A DNA stretch of 33,346 bases, taken from JANRLJ01 sp034437895. Lineage in GTDB: Bacteria; Chloroflexota; Anaerolineae; Aggregatilineales; Phototrophicaceae. Location: positions 1-33,346 of the forward strand of contig DAOTTO010000017.1 in the NCBI GenBank assembly GCA_034437895.1. The letters run 5' to 3'. The translations under genes and the position numbers were made by a program. Under the pieces are notes generated by a model. That model saw only the letters and a list, made by a program, of their open reading frames with translations. It did no database searches and was not told the DNA's origin. Positions 32,193 to 33,346 of the stretch are shown in pieces. The first letter of the stretch is position 1. Every line of letters starts with the position of its first letter.

Positions 32193-33143
32193 TCAGTCCT
32201 CATCACTTTCCGTACTTTGCTTATCTTGCAGGCGGGTACCCGGCTTCTGCCCACATTCACACGGTTCGTCACCATGCTTGTTGCAAGGTTCTTTGGCTTT
32301 TTTCTGGAGTGCCTCGAATTCTTCCATCGGGACAAGTTCTTCCCGCTTGAAAGTCCGCCGACCTTCTTCATCAATCCAGACCGTGACCGAATCTAGCAGC
32401 GGATGAACATCAATCACTTTACCCACGCCCATCGGTGTACTGACGCGCTTATTCCGTTTAGGGAGTGTTTTACGGGCTTCCACATACTGCTCATATTCAT
32501 ACACCAAACAGCAGCGCAGACGGCCACACATCCCGGTAATCTCTGACGGATTAAGGGAAATCCCCTGTGCCTTCGCCATTTTGATCGAAATCGGGCTGAA
32601 GTCGGTTAAGAATGTGCTGCAACAGCGTAGTTCCCCACATGCCCCATAACCGCCGAGCAATTTAGCCACGTCACGCGGCCCAATTTGGCGCATCTCGATT
32701 TGTGCCGTAAAGTGACGGCGCAAGTCATTCTGTAAGCGCGAGGCATTCACCTTCTGTTCCGCACTGAACAAAAAGGTCAGCATCGTTCCGTCATAGTTAT
32801 ACTGTGCGCCCACGAACTTGACATCGTAAAAACCGCCAATTTCGACGGCTTTCCGTTGGCAAAGTTCCAGCGCTTCCGGCTGTTTTGCTTCCCATTCTTG
32901 CTTCAGCACCATATCACGCGGGGTCGCGGGGCGCAAAATCGGCTTATGCTCACGTTCAGAATCTTCCGACACGGTGAAGGCCATGATCTGTCCCATTTGT
33001 CGCCCACGCGCCGTCTCTACAATCACATAATCGCCAGCGCTTAAATCTGGGAAGTCGCTATATTCAAAGTGATACAGCTTACCCAATTTTGTAAAACGTA
33101 CACCAGCAACCATGTGCTGTTGTTCAAGTTCCATACTCGTCAT
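32193..33143 (-). CDS. ricT: RicT/PSP1-family protein
   Basis: PSP1 C-terminal domain protein, the RicT (YaaT) type that in Bacillus works with RicA and RicF and affects RNA processing by RNase Y. 316 residues. The core has VAGVRFTKLGKLYHFEY, a Cys cluster GACGELRCCSTFL (Cys169, 174, 175) and GMCGRLRCCLVYE (Cys206, 211, 212), and SLNPSEITG. A C-terminal extension adds Cys287, His290, Cys295 and Cys297 (CNKHGDEPCEC), a possible extra metal site. Starts considered: ATG at 33143 and 33134. No Shine-Dalgarno is seen, and a hairpin ends 8 bases upstream of the first. ricA and ricF are not in view. Confidence 0.92.
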   Translation of the reverse strand: MTSMELEQQHMVAGVRFTKLGKLYHFEYSDFPDLSAGDYVIVETARGRQMGQIMAFTVSEDSEREHKPILRPATPRDMVLKQEWEAKQPEALELCQRKAVEIGGFYDVKFVGAQYNYDGTMLTFLFSAEQKVNASRLQNDLRRHFTAQIEMRQIGPRDVAKLLGGYGACGELRCCSTFLTDFSPISIKMAKAQGISLNPSEITGMCGRLRCCLVYEYEQYVEARKTLPKRNKRVSTPMGVGKVIDVHPLLDSVTVWIDEEGRRTFKREELVPMEEFEALQKKAKEPCNKHGDEPCECGQKPGTRLQDKQSTESDED

Positions 33144-33151
33144 CGAAATCG

Positions 33152-33193
33152 GTGCGAGATACCCCTGCCTTTAGGGATGGGTAGGTAAGCACC
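33152..33193. promoter_or_regulatory. Hairpin just upstream of ricT
   Basis: GGTGC at the left and GCACC at the right enclose an inner imperfect stem (TACCC, T, CCT against AGG, A, GGGTA) with a TT loop. It ends 8 bases from the ricT ATG. Either a translational control element or the right-end hairpin of a mobile element. Confidence 0.45.
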
Positions 33194-33267
33194 TTAATCC
33201 TTTCAATAGTAGCTGACGATAATCCCCGAAGGGAAAGGGAGATTTGCAGTTACCTGCTGGCTCTCCC

Positions 33268-33346
33268 TCAAAGCCTGCTCCGCTTGCGCGGGGTTAAGTT
33301 CACCTTGACAATGTTATGCGGTGGTTTGGCGTGAGCGGCACTGGCT
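33268..33346 (-). CDS. Possible C-terminus of an unknown gene
   Basis: Read on the minus strand, the window edge opens a frame of 25 residues ending RKRSRL and a TGA stop. It has basic residues near the end (NLTPRKRSRL). Followed by 75 bases and the 33152-33193 hairpin. I cannot name a family. A TnpB-like gene of an IS200/IS605 element, whose C-terminus often sits just before a hairpin end, is one possibility; chance is another. Confidence 0.3.
   Translation of the reverse strand, partial: ASAAHAKPPHNIVKVNLTPRKRSRL

Overview
The window most likely comes from a Chloroflexota bacterium of the Anaerolineae type. This rests on the style of the genes, not on a marker. Several exported proteins carry Thr/Pro-rich 'TPTPT' linkers next to bacterial SH3-like domains, many genes lack obvious paralogues, and base composition is moderate (about 50% G+C by eye). 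Genes for heme O and heme A synthesis plus a membrane-anchored cytochrome c imply an aa3-type oxidase, so the organism probably respires oxygen. No phage, plasmid or CRISPR content is seen.

Layout. (1) 1-4.5 kb: the 3' end of topA, an unknown two-helix membrane protein, and a minus-strand MBL-hydrolase/greA pair. (2) 4.6-11.5 kb: cell-envelope genes. These are an orphan receptor with binding-protein, SH3 and CARDB domains; then on the minus strand a lipoprotein, a large SH3-linker-TM-zinc-ribbon protein, glutamate formimidoyltransferase and an M23 lipoprotein. (3) 11.6-20.4 kb: plus-strand polysaccharide genes. These are an O-antigen-ligase/TPR protein, tRNA-Arg(CCG), a HEAT-repeat protein, a clan-A-like glycoside hydrolase overlapping an anchored solute-binding protein, two GT4-type glycosyltransferases and a GT9-type glycosyltransferase. 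(4) 20.4-25.9 kb: a minus-strand run of a 2-TM protein, ctaA, ctaB, cytochrome c, rqcH and ppk2. (5) 26-29 kb: purA, a BtuF-fold protein without a signal peptide, and a soluble histidine kinase, all tightly coupled on the minus strand. (6) 29.2-31.8 kb: PIG-L deacetylase, M20D amidohydrolase and an unknown protein, packed as an operon. (7) 32.2-33.3 kb: ricT (PSP1 family) behind a strong hairpin and the tail of another possible reading frame.

The intergenic DNA at 29.1-29.25 kb and 31.86-32.14 kb carries a dispersed MITE-like repeat, a three-by-three CACCAAG/CTCTGTG foldback and a perfect 39-bp palindrome.

I found no single clear-cut new defence or metabolic system. The best candidates for something undescribed are the purA/BtuF-fold/soluble-kinase unit, the SH3-to-zinc-ribbon transmembrane protein, the PIG-L/M20D/unknown operon, and the nested repeat structures.
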